64,000 nucleotides of DNA from Colletes latitarsis (Eukaryota; Arthropoda; Insecta; Hymenoptera; Colletidae), in NCBI RefSeq assembly GCF_051014445.1, contig NW_027488365.1:40124001-40188000 (forward strand), written 5' to 3'. How positions within the stretch are numbered: the first letter of the stretch is position 1; each line of letters starts with the position of its first letter. This document shows positions 23,038 through 32,849 of the stretch, piece by piece. The notes beneath the pieces were generated by a model that saw only the letters and a program-made list of their open reading frames with translations, searched no databases and was not told the DNA's origin. The position numbers were made by a program, and so were the translations under genes.

Positions 23038-24173
23038 TTTTTTGGATCTTCCGTAGTGTCAATCTCTAATATAGAATTAATTATTCTATTCTTCTCATTA
23101 CTCTTGTTTTTATCTTCCTTGAACCAACACGAATCTTCGGGATGATATCTGTTTTTATTCCCTCTGCTCTCACAAATTCTACATGGCTGTTTCATATTTA
23201 ATCTTATTTCTGTTCTCATGGTCTTAGATTTGTTTTCATTTATCTTGTTGAATTTTTCCCCAATAATGTTTTCATATTTTCTCAATTCACTAAATAAATT
23301 AACTGTAGTTGTGGTATATTCTCTGTCAATTTTGTTTCTAACAAACGTTGGTAGGCCGTCAGCAATCAAATCTACTAAAGTTCTATTATCCATATTTTTA
23401 TTGGATTCCAGTAATAAGTGTTCTTTTTTTAGTGCATACTCCAAAATTGAGCCAGTGAGATATTTGTAGTTTAATGCATAAGTAACAGATGACCAACCTT
23501 TGTCTGCAAAAGTTTGTAAAAAGTTCTCTTTCCATGTTCTCCACTCAGAGTTTAATGTGTTTTTGATTAACATAGAATTAAACCAATCCTTCCCTGCATC
23601 ATCTAAAAATAATCTCAAAGCTTCGATTTTCTCTACATCACTTATTATACCCAATCTCTCACATTCACTTTCATATGTCTGTAACCATTGGATTGCATTT
23701 GCTTTTCTTCCCTCAAACTTATCAAGAACAAATTGTTCATACAGCTTTTTCGAATTTCTGTTTTTACTCCCTGTTCCTGGTTCTTCCCTTTCACACAATT
23801 TTTCCAGAAGTTTTATCAAGGTTCCATCTACTTGTTTTTCAGAAGTGTTTTGTGCAGTTTGTTCTAAGGTAGAAATCTCTTCTAGCAAATAATCTTTTAT
23901 CACCATATTTCCACTTTCATCTTTATAAAGTTGGCGGATATCATCGTTTAGTCTTACCCACACATTTCTACGTTGTCCACGTTTTTTTAATGTATTCACG
24001 ACTTTTTTGAATTCTGGTAGTTTTAAAAGTTCGGTGTGTAGCCCAATTGGTTGATAGCATTCTGGAATGTGGAATTTTTCCCCATCTACATCCGTTATGG
24101 ATTTGATTATTAAGGTGTTTGATTTTGGGTCTTCAGCAGCAATTACTTCACATTCAAATCGTAGTTTTTCCAT
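23034..24173 (-). CDS. gypsy-1 Gag
   Basis: About 379 codons from the ATG at 24173 (MEKLRFECEV); the preceding in-frame TTG and GTG codons are unlikely starts. The middle part (RKANAIQWLQTYESECERLGI, EALRLFLDDAGKDWFNSML, WKENFLQTFADKGW) is a typical retrotransposon Gag domain. A Cys/His motif, CRICESRGNKNRYHPEDSCW, lies near the C-terminus, spaced more widely than a classical CCHC knuckle. The frame ends at TAG 23034-23036, directly after an A-AAA-AAC slippery sequence. Gag would assemble the particle and bind RNA. No disruption is visible. Confidence 0.9.
   Translation of the reverse strand: MEKLRFECEVIAAEDPKSNTLIIKSITDVDGEKFHIPECYQPIGLHTELLKLPEFKKVVNTLKKRGQRRNVWVRLNDDIRQLYKDESGNMVIKDYLLEEISTLEQTAQNTSEKQVDGTLIKLLEKLCEREEPGTGSKNRNSKKLYEQFVLDKFEGRKANAIQWLQTYESECERLGIISDVEKIEALRLFLDDAGKDWFNSMLIKNTLNSEWRTWKENFLQTFADKGWSSVTYALNYKYLTGSILEYALKKEHLLLESNKNMDNRTLVDLIADGLPTFVRNKIDREYTTTTVNLFSELRKYENIIGEKFNKINENKSKTMRTEIRLNMKQPCRICESRGNKNRYHPEDSCWFKEDKNKSNEKNRIINSILEIDTTEDPKN
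23037..23043 (-). promoter_or_regulatory. -1 programmed frameshift site (A AAA AAC)
   Basis: In sense the gag frame reads CCA AAA AAC TAG. The heptamer A AAA AAC is in the correct phase for -1 slippage, after which the frame continues CTA GAT TTC into pol without a stop. This is a canonical X XXY YYZ site placed at the gag terminator. I did not identify a convincing downstream pseudoknot. Confidence 0.8.
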
Positions 24174-24222
24174 TGTCACCAATTTTTTTTCCCATAAACG
24201 TAGTAATTGTTGATTTATAATA

Positions 24223-24595
24223 TGTTGAGGGTTACCGAAACAATAAACACAACGTGATTCGTCTAAAAATAAGAGATAAATTTATTTAATACAATGACTT
24301 AGACTAAGCTTGTCCTATTGCACGTGATTGACTAACCTAAAAATAAGAGAATCAACAATTAAATGTTTATTCTTCTCCTTTCAACACGCCGGACTCGTTT
24401 AACAATTCTTAATTTTGCACTATGCCTATTTCCTTCACTGTATTATTCTATTATTTATATATCATACGTTCTTCCTTCTTATTTCTCAGTCTATCACTCT
24501 ACCCTCTCTCTGCTCATCGTCCCCCACTCGTGGCACCACCTCTCGGACGACCCATACTCTAACCGCAAGTGCATGTGCATGTGCACAAGCTTACA
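24223..24595 (-). repeat. gypsy-1 5' LTR
   Basis: 373 bp, essentially identical to 19474-19846. The interior side reads TATTATAAATCAAC in sense; I could not match this to a primer tRNA. Confidence 0.92.
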
Positions 24596-24679
24596 TATCA
24601 ATACACAGCAATTATAGTTTTTGCTTTTAAGTTCTTTTTTTTTTTATTCCACACTACTCGCAGATAGCACAAAACTAAA

Positions 24680-24693
24680 CTGGGCCCATAACC
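24680..24693 (-). other. Copia primer-binding site (initiator tRNA-Met half)
   Basis: In sense, GGTTATGGGCCCAG directly follows the 5' LTR end CCAATA. It is complementary to the anticodon arm of initiator tRNA-Met (CTGGGCCCATAACC, anticodon CAT), the unusual internal tRNA primer known for Drosophila copia. Confidence 0.85.
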
Positions 24694-24737
24694 TATTGGA
24701 AATAGGTGGTGGAATAAAAAAAACAATTTACTTTATA

Positions 24738-26541
24738 CAGGGTGGGGCAGTAACTATTAGCACCTCAGATATCTTCGAAACTATAAGTTTCACAGAAATA
24801 TTTGCTAAAGTAAATTGCACAGTACGAAGGGCGCTATTGGGTGGCGATAATAGTTTTTTGCAGGTGGAGGTACTTCGGACATTTCAAGGTCACATCCATT
24901 TTTTTAAATGGATCGGTATGTTTTTGCTTCCGTATCACGATAGAGGATCTTAAAACGAGTTCAACGACCTATTACACAAGGTCATTGAAGGTCATAGAAA
25001 GTAGAGAAAGGCGATAATACTTATGGTTTTGGTAGTAAATGAAACATACGTATTGTCAACAGTAGAGGAATGCGTTATGCTTACCGTTTACTTCACTGAG
25101 AATAAACACTGCTTGAAGGACACTTTAATAGTTTGCAGAGTAAGATAAACATCATAAGATTAGTATCGATAAATCGGTCAATCCGGCACGATGTATCTGT
25201 TTAAAGAGCAGGTTGATATGCTTCTTATTTGTGGCGAATGCCAACAAAATTCTGTAAGGGCGATAAACTTGTATGCTGAACGATATCCACATCGGTCTCA
25301 GCCTTCGTGTCAAACATTTAAAAATGTGTATGATAAACTTAGGCAAACCGGTAGTTTAAGTGTTCGTAAAAGTGAACGCCAGAAACGAGTAATTAACGAA
25401 GAAATGGAAATCGGTATGCTCGCTAGTGTGTCTAGAAATTCTCATATTAGTTCGCGACAAATTGAACGCGAATCTGGCATTAGTAGGAGGAGCGTACTTC
25501 GCATTTTGCACCGTCACAAATTTCATCCGTATCATGTTAGTCTTCACCAAGAATTGCATGGGAACGACTTCATGAATCGCGTTGAGTTTTGTCGATGGGC
25601 TATACGTCAGATTCAAAACAATGAGCTTTTTTTTAATACCGTCTTATTTACTGATCAAGCAACATTCACAAATCACGGGAATGTTAATTTGCATAAGATG
25701 CATTTATGGGCAGCGGAAAATCCACATTGGCTGCGACAGGTTGAACATCAAAAACAATGGTCTGTGAATGTATGGCGCGGTATCATAGGTGATAAAATTA
25801 TTGGACCTTATTTTATCAATGGAAATTTGGATGGCAACGTCTATGCTAATTTTATTAAGGATACATTGGGTCTTTTGCCAGAAGAGTTACCTTTATTTAC
25901 ACGACAAACTATGTGGTATCAACATGATGGATGCCTAGCACATTATTCATCGATTGCGCAAAGGGAACTCGATGAAAAATTTCGAATCCAATATCGTGGC
26001 CAGCTCGTTCACCAGCCATAACACCTTTAGATTTCTTTCTGTGGGGAACACTGAAAGAGAAAGTGTACAAAGAAGTACCAACTACATCTCACGATATGCA
26101 ACAGCGAATTATTGCAGCCTATGCATCAATAAGTTCTGACGCTGTAAGACTTGCAAGTCAATCAATCGTAAAAAGAATCCAACGGTGCATTGACAGTGAT
26201 GGTCACCATTTCGAACACCTACTATAAACATGTTTCATTTACTACCAAAACCGTAAGTATTATCGCCTTTCTCTACTTTCTATGACCTTCAATGACCTTG
26301 TGTAATAGGTCGTTGAACTCGTTTTAAGATCCTCTATCGTGATACGGAAGCAAAAACATACCGATCCATTCAAAAAAATGGATGTGACCTTGAAATGTCC
26401 GTAGTACCTCCACCTGCAAAAAAAACTATTATCGCCACCCAATAGCGCTCTTCGTACTGTGCAATTTACTTTAGCAAATATTTCTGTGAAACTTATAGTT
26501 TCGAAGATATCTGAGGCGCTAATAGTTACTGCCCCACCCTG
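24738..26541 (+). mobile_element. Tc1/mariner-type DNA transposon with long TIRs
   Basis: A 1804-bp element starting CAGGGTGGGGCAGTAACTA and ending in its reverse complement, flanked by TA on both sides. The TIRs are about 310 bp (24738-25046 and 26231-26541) with scattered differences, e.g. GCACCTCAG against GCGCCTCAG. The empty target is preserved in the copia 3' LTR near 8746. One defective transposase gene lies inside on the plus strand. Confidence 0.93.
25191..26227 (+). pseudogene. Mariner-type transposase (frameshifted)
   Basis: From ATG 25191 the frame runs 276 codons. The N-terminal helix-turn-helix region (YDKLRQTGSLSVRKSERQKR, SSRQIERESGISRRSVLRIL) is followed by the catalytic part: FTDQATFTNHG (first Asp) and WYQHDGCLAHYS (second Asp). 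Near 25985-26000 a deletion shifts the frame; the remaining 77 codons (25997-26227) read WPARSPAITPLDFFLWGTLKEKVY, holding the third acidic residue (PLD) but with Ala where SPD is normal. The transposase would cut and paste the element via its TIRs. This copy is dead. Confidence 0.85.
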
Positions 26542-26795
26542 TATATAACTATTACTAAGCTTTTACTAAACACGTGGAAGGCACGTCTTCACGCTTTCAA
26601 AGGAACATACAGAATGAATAGGTCAGTGACGAAAAATTCGTCCCGTACCCTCAGACCCAATCGGTCCTATACTTTGTCTAAACAAGCCAAGGAAGGGACA
26701 CAGCTGCACCCTCTTGACTTGTATTTCGAAATATACGCGCCGATGGTTTTTGTCACATAAAGAAAGCTTCCTCTTTTAGAAGAGAAAAATCAACA

Positions 26796-28623
26796 AGCCT
26801 CCCCGCCCCGGGAATCGGCCGACTCCGAGAGGTCCCTCACGCGACCTATCGCGTCGATCGTCGATCGACCCTCCCGGACGCCGTACTGGCAGTCGGCCAG
26901 GCCGGGGACACACCGCGACAGGTGCTCAACGAGGCGTGCGGCAATCACGCGCTCGAAAAGCTTGCCCACCTCGTCGAGGAGACAGATGGGCCGGTATGCC
27001 GAAGGAAGATTGTGCAGGCCGACCCGCCTTCCGGAGGAGGACCACCCTCGCCACTTTCCAACTAGGGGGGAATCGCCCGTCCCTCAGGCATCGGTCAAAC
27101 AACCGCCTGATGTCGGCCCCAAGGACGCTCTGGGTCAAAACCCAAACCCGGCCTGGCACACCATCCGGCCCCGGGGCCGTGCTACGCGCCTCAATCCGCT
27201 TGATGGCCGTGGCCAGCTCCCCCTGCGAGACCCCCAGCTCGGCTGCCCACTCAATTGGGACAGCCGACGCCGCCGGAGGACGTGATCCTCCTACCCCAAT
27301 TGGAAACAGAGCATTGACCACGTCCTCCAGCAGCCGGGAATCAAGACCCTCGGTGACAGAGGGCGCCCACCGGCGGCGCTTATTTAGCACAACCTTATAC
27401 GGGCGCCCCCAAGGAACGTCATCGAGGGTCTGGAGGAGCTCCTTCCGTGCCCGGGTTTTGGCCCGTTTGATGGCGACCTGCAGAGCAACCCGAGCCATAC
27501 GGTATGACTCATACAGGTCATCTGCCCTCGCTCGCGCCACGCCATCGTCTCTTCGTAGACGACGGCGCGCGCGGGTGTACTGGCGTCGGGCGCGCACACT
27601 CGCGACGCGCAATTCTGCGATCGCGGCCGGCCAGCAGTACAGCGCCCGGCGTGGAGAAGCCCGCCCGACCCAGGGCATCGTCGGGTCGCAAATATTTGCG
27701 ACTAATCCCCCGAGCCGGGCGACCTCCTCCTCTATGCTCGGCAACTCGGACGCCTCCTGCGGCCAAGTTGCAGCGAGAGCAGCAGCCATCATAGCGTCCT
27801 TGTCCAGGCGCCGAAGCGCCCAGCGGCGCGGTGGGGCGCCAACCGGGCGGTGGTGTCGGGATGTACATCCGGGGGCAGAGACCTCCATCTGAATATACCG
27901 GTGGTCCGAGAGTGTCTCTGCCCCCCCCCCCCCGCCCAACCACCTGCCATCCCGACACCATGCGCACGGCGTTGGTGGTCGCGACTCCAACATCCACGAT
28001 GGACACCCCATATCGCCGCACGCACGTGTGCTCCGACCACCGGTTCAGTAACAGAAGGTCGACCCCGGCTGCCCAGTCGCCCAGGATCCCACCGCGAACG
28101 GAGGTCCTGGGGGATCCCCACGCCACCGATTTTGCGTTAAAGTCCCCCAGGACCAGCACCGGCCTGGCCGCGAAGCGCTGCACGCACGCCGCGACCTCGG
28201 CCAGGTACTGCTCGAACGCGGCGTGGCCGCAGCGGAGCGAGATGTAGCACCCCACCACGGCGACTCCCCCTCAGTCCTCGGCGACGAAGCCCCGATCCCG
28301 CTCCAGGATGGAGAAAGGCGGGGACCCATCGCCTCCTACCCATACCGCCGCCACCAAACCGTCCGCCTCCCCCACCCAATGAGGGTGATCAAGGACGCTT
28401 AGGATTCGAGGGCGATGTCATATAGTCGCCATACTCGCGGCCCGGGCGGCTAAGCCAAGGCCCTTGTTCCTCCTGCCATCACGTACCATTCACAAAACCA
28501 AAGAAGGAATTGTGGGTCGTTATGACGACCAACAGGAGGCTTACGGTGTGATAAGCATCAGGTACCTCGGGGTCGCTACGCCCCTTGCTGCGGCCGACGA
28601 TTGCCAGATACAGCCCCTGAGGG
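26796..28623 (-). mobile_element. R1-clade LINE copy C, 5' part
   Basis: Continuation of copy C beyond copia: the target duplication AGCCT (26796-26800) then ORF2 N-terminal half, then directly 5' UTR sequence. At about 28395-28400 the endonuclease region jumps to the 5' UTR stretch TTAGGATTCGAGGGCGAT, so all of ORF1 and the ORF2 start are deleted compared with copy D. The 5' terminus GGGT meets satellite TTGCATACTAGCTT at 28623/28624. Confidence 0.88.
26801..28390 (-). pseudogene. LINE copy C ORF2, endonuclease and RT N-terminal part
   Basis: APE-type endonuclease motifs: VGCYISLRCGHAAFEQYL, ARPVLVLGDFNAKS (catalytic DFNA) and SDHRYI near the domain end, intact here though changed in copy D. 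A frameshift lies in the C-run at about 27925-27940. The RT N-terminal part follows in another frame (ASPRRALYCW, KVARVVLLRKAGRP), with a further shift near 26990. The N-terminus of the endonuclease is lost in the internal deletion. The endonuclease would nick the target to prime reverse transcription. Confidence 0.85.
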
Positions 28624-30995
28624 TTGCATACTAGCTTGCTGATTTCTTCCAACCTTACTGCTTCCTTACTAGCTTACTGGTTGCCTACTAACTAACTGCT
28701 TGTTTACAAGCTTACTGCCTGCTTACTAGCTTTCAACTTGCCTACAAGCTTACTGGGCGCTTACTAGCTTACTGCTTGCATACTAGCTTACTGCTTGCTT
28801 AGTAGCATACTGCATTCTTACTAGCGAGCTGCTTGTTTACTAGCATACTGCTTGCTTATTAGCATTCCGCTCCCTTACTAGCTCCCTGCCCGCTTACTAG
28901 CTTACTATTTGCTTACTAGCTTGCTGCTTGCCTTCTAGCTTACTGCTTGCTTACTAGTATACTGCTATCTTACTAGCTCACTGCTTTGTTACCAGCCTAC
29001 TGCTTGCTTTCTGGCTTACTGAATGCTCACTAGCACGCTGCTTGCGTACCAGCTTACTGCCTGCTTACAAGCTTACAGCTAGCTTACTGGCATACTGCTT
29101 GCTTACTAGCTACCTGCTTTCTTACTGGCATACTACTTTCTTACTAGCCAGCTGCTTGCTCAATAGCTAACTGCTTGCTTACTAGCTTGCTGCTTGCTTA
29201 GAAGCTTGCTGCTTGCTTCTAGCTTCCTCCTTGCTTACAAGCATACTGCTTCCTTACTAACTTACTGCTTTGTTATTAGCTTGCTGCTTTCTATCTAGCT
29301 TACTGCTTGCTTACGATATGACCGTTTTCTTACCAACTTACTGCTTTGTTAATAGCTTACTGCTTTCTTTCTTGCTTACTGCTTGCTTACGAGATGAACG
29401 TTTCCTTACTAGCTTACTGCTTTGTTAATAGCTTACTGCTTCCTTACTAGCCTGCTGCTTGCTCTCTAGCTCACTGCTTGCTTACTAGCTTGCTGCTTGC
29501 TTACAAGCTTACTGCTTGTTTACTAGCTTACTGCTTGCATACCTGCTTACAGCTTGCTTACTAGCCTGCTGTTTTGTTACTAACTTACGGCTTTGATACT
29601 AACTTACTGCTTACTTACCAGCTCACTGCTTGCTTACTATCTTACCGGTTGCTTACTAACTTACTGCATGCCTTCCAGCATACTACATTTTTACTAGCTT
29701 CCCGCTCGCTTACTAGCTCACTGCTTGCTTAATATCTTCCTGCTTTCTTAGTAGCTACTAGCTTTCCTTCTAGCCTGCTGCTTGCTTCCTGGCCTGCTGC
29801 TTGCTTGCTAGCTTACCGGTTGCTTACTAGCTTCCTGCTCGCTTACTGGTCCACTGCTTGCTTACCAACTTACTACTTGCTTACTAGCTAACTGCTTGCT
29901 TAGGTGCTTGCTGCGTGCGTTCTAGCTTACAGCCTGCTTACTAGCATACTGGTCCCTTACTAGCTTCCTCATCGCTCTTCAAGCTTACTGCTTGTTTAAT
30001 AGCTTACTACTTGCTTACTTGCTTACTGCTTGATTACCTGCTTACTGCTTGCTTACTAGCATACTGCGTTCTTACTAGCTAACTGCTTTCTGACTAGCCT
30101 GCAGCTTTCTTAGTGCTGGTTGCTTACTAGCTTACCGCTTCCTTACTAGATTTCTCCACGCTTACTGGCTCACAGCTTGTTTACTAGCTTACTGCTTGCT
30201 TACTAGCTTTCTGCTAGCTTACTAGCTTACTGCTTTGTTGATAACTTACTGCTTTGTAACTAGCTTGCTGCTTTGTTACCAGCTTACTGCTTACTTAATA
30301 GCTAAATGCTTCCTTACTAGCCTGCTGCTAGCTTTCCTGCTTACTGCTTGCTTACTAGCTTTCTGCTAGCTTACTCGCAGACTGCTTGCTCACTAGCTTA
30401 ATGCTTCCTAACGTGCTCCCTGCTTGCTTACTACCACAAAGCTTGCTTTCTAGCTTACTGCCACGTTACGAGCTCCGTGCTCGCTTGCTAGCTTACTGCC
30501 TGCTTACTAGCTTCTTGCTTGCCTAGTAGCTAGCTGCTCGCATACTAGCTTACTGCTTGCTAACTGGCTCACTGCTCGCTTACTAGCTCAATGCTTCCTT
30601 ACTAGGTTACTGCTTCCTTACTAGCTTCCTGCTTGCATACTAGCTTACTGCTTGCTTACTAGCTTGATGCCTCCCAACGAGCTCCCTGCTCGCTTACTAG
30701 CACACTGCTTGCTTTCTAGCTTAATGCCTCCCAACGAGCTCCCTGCTCGCTTACTAGCACACTGCTTGCTTTCTAGCTTACTGCCTCGTTACCAGCTCCC
30801 TGCTCGCTTGCAAGATTACTGCTTGCTTACTAGCTTCTTGCTTGCCTACTAGCTTGCTGCTCGTCCACTAGCTTGCTGCTTGCTTACTAGCTTACTGCTT
30901 GCTTCCTAGCTTACTGCTTGCTTAATAGCTTACAAGTTTGTTGCTAACATACTACTTTGTTACTATCTTACTGCTTCCTTACTAACTAACTGCAG
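28624..30995 (+). repeat. 19-bp satellite array, block 3, plus orientation
   Basis: Degenerate 19-bp units. A 57-bp (three-unit) direct repeat is visible at about 30664-30780, containing GCCTCCCAACGAGCTCCCTG twice. The first 200 or so bases resemble the flank of copy A at 1145-1345. Confidence 0.95.
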
Positions 30996-31855
30996 CCAGC
31001 TAGTAAGCAAGCAGTAAGCTAGTTCCAAAGCAGTATGCCAGTAATCAAGCAGTAAGCTAATAAGCAAGCAGTAAGATAGTAAGCAAGCAGTAAGCATGTA
31101 AGTAAGCAGTAAGATGGTAGACAAGTAGTGAGACAGTACGCGAGCAGGGAGCTAGTAAATGAGCATTATCCTAGTACGCAACCACTAAGCTAGTATGCAA
31201 GCAGCAAGGTAGTATGCAAGCAGTAATCGAGTATGCTAGTTGTGAGCTAGAAAGCGAGCAGATAGCTAGTAAGGAAGCACGAAGCTAGAAAGCATGCAGG
31301 AGGCTAACATGCCAGCAGTAAGCGAGTATGCAAGCAGTAAGCTAGTAAGCAAGCAGTAAGCTGGTAAGAAAGCAGTGAGCTAGAAAGCAGCCAGCATGCC
31401 ATTAAGAAAGCACTTAGCTATTAAGCAAGGAGTATGCCAGCCAACAAGCACTAAGCTAGATAGCAAGCTGTGTGCTAGTAAGCGAATTATGATATAGTAA
31501 GCAAGCAGCAAGCCAGTATGCAAGGAGTAAGCTAGAATGCAAACAGCAGGCTAGAAAGCATGCAGTATGCGGACAAGCTAGCAGGAAGCTGGTAAGCAAG
31601 CACTGAGCTAGGAAGCGAGGAGGAAGCTGCTAAGGAAGCAGCATGATAGTAACCAAGCAGTAAGCTAGTAAGCAACAAGTAAGCTAACAAGCAAGCAGTA
31701 TGCTAGTAAGCATCCAGTAAGCTAGTAAGCAAGCAGTAAGCTAGTAAGCAAGCAGGAAGCTAGTAAGCCAGCAGTAAGCTTGTTCGCAAGCAGTAAGCTG
31801 GTAAGCAAGCAGGTAGAAAGTAAGGATGTAGTAAGTTAGTAAGCAAGCAGTGAGC

Positions 31856-32196
31856 CAGTAAGCAAGCTGTAAGCTAGTAAACAAGGTGTGAACTAGTAAG
31901 CAATCTGGAAGCTAGTAAGGAAGCAGTAAGCTAGGAAGCGAGCATTAAGCTAATAAGCAAGCAGTAATCTTGTAAGCAATTCGTGAGCTAGTAAACAATC
32001 AGGAAGCTAGTAAGCAAGCCGTAAGCTGGTAAGAAAGCAGCTAGTAAGCTAGTAAGCATGCAGTAAGTTAGTAAGCTTACAGTAAGATAGTGAGAATGCA
32101 GTTAGCTAGTAAGAAAGCAGAAAGCAAGTAACATAGCAGTAAGTTAGTAACAACACAGTAAGTTAGTAACAAAGCAGTATGCTGGAAAGCAAGCAG
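31856..32196. repeat. Exact 341-bp duplication, copy 1
   Basis: Identical by eye to 32506-32846 (offset 650 bp) within otherwise degenerate satellite. Confidence 0.9.
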
Positions 32197-32505
32197 CAGC
32201 CTAGTAAGACAGCAGTTAGCTATTCAGCATGCAGTAAACAGGTAGTCAAGCTGTAAGCTCGTAAGCAACCAGTAAGCAAATAAGCGACCAGGAAGCTAGT
32301 GAGGAAGCAGTACGCTAGTATGCAAGCAGTAAGCCAGCAAACGACAAGTAAGATAGTAGGCAAGCAGCATGTTGGTAAGAATGCAATTAGCTGGTATGAA
32401 AGCAGCTAGTTATTAAGCAAGCTGTAAGCTAGCAAGCATGCAGCATGCTAACAAGCGTGCAGTAAGCGAGTAAATTAGCAGTAAGCTAGTAAGCAGCTAG
32501 TAAGC

Positions 32506-32846
32506 TAGTAAGCAAGCTGTAAGCTAGTAAACAAGGTGTGAACTAGTAAGCAATCTGGAAGCTAGTAAGGAAGCAGTAAGCTAGGAAGCGAGCATTAAGC
32601 TAATAAGCAAGCAGTAATCTTGTAAGCAATTCGTGAGCTAGTAAACAATCAGGAAGCTAGTAAGCAAGCCGTAAGCTGGTAAGAAAGCAGCTAGTAAGCT
32701 AGTAAGCATGCAGTAAGTTAGTAAGCTTACAGTAAGATAGTGAGAATGCAGTTAGCTAGTAAGAAAGCAGAAAGCAAGTAACATAGCAGTAAGTTAGTAA
32801 CAACACAGTAAGTTAGTAACAAAGCAGTATGCTGGAAAGCAAGCAG
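32506..32846. repeat. Exact 341-bp duplication, copy 2
   Basis: Identical by eye to 31856-32196. Its right end lies within a few bases of the inversion breakpoint. Confidence 0.9.
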
Positions 32847-32849
32847 GAA

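Larger units (their letters stand above)
19474..24595 (-). mobile_element. Ty3/gypsy element gypsy-1, complete and young
   Basis: A minus-strand LTR retrotransposon inserted in the copia 5' leader. LTRs of 373 bp lie at 19474-19846 and 24223-24595 and differ by eye at one position (CACTTGTGG versus CACTCGTGG). Gag and Pol frames are open, with a -1 frameshift site between them. Seven bases before each LTR (TATAATA) are also shared, so the outer LTR limit may be up to 7 bp further left; no clear target duplication was found (TATA on the left, TATC on the right at that limit). It is the best candidate in the window for a recently active element. Confidence 0.9.
8707..26795 (-). mobile_element. 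Copia-type LTR retrotransposon with nested insertions
   Basis: A Ty1/copia element on the minus strand, bounded by LTRs at 8707-9002 and 24694-26795 (mariner inside) and a 5-bp duplication AGCCT. The LTR runs TGTTG...CCAATA in the sense direction. Read from right to left it holds 5' LTR, primer-binding site, gag N-part (18730-19355), gag C-part and protease-integrase (15558-17233), RT-RNase H (9188-10737), polypurine tract and 3' LTR. Four later insertions interrupt it: gypsy-1, an LTR-like element, a BEL element and a mariner. Counting by eye, the LTRs differ at 6 of about 296 positions. Confidence 0.92.
24694..26795 (-). repeat. Copia 5' LTR, split by a mariner
   Basis: LTR sequence at 24694-24737 and 26542-26795 joins exactly to match the uninterrupted 3' LTR at 8707-9002 once one TA of the mariner duplication is removed. 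By eye it differs from the 3' LTR at 6 positions, mostly transitions. Confidence 0.92.
30996..32849 (-). repeat. 19-bp satellite array, block 3, inverted segment
   Basis: The satellite reads GCTAGTAAGCAAGCAGTAA here, the reverse complement of the flanking arrays. Both switch points are short palindromes: CTGCAG at 30990-30995 and CAGGAA/TTCCTG around 32844-32861. It contains the exact 341-bp duplication described separately. Confidence 0.93.
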
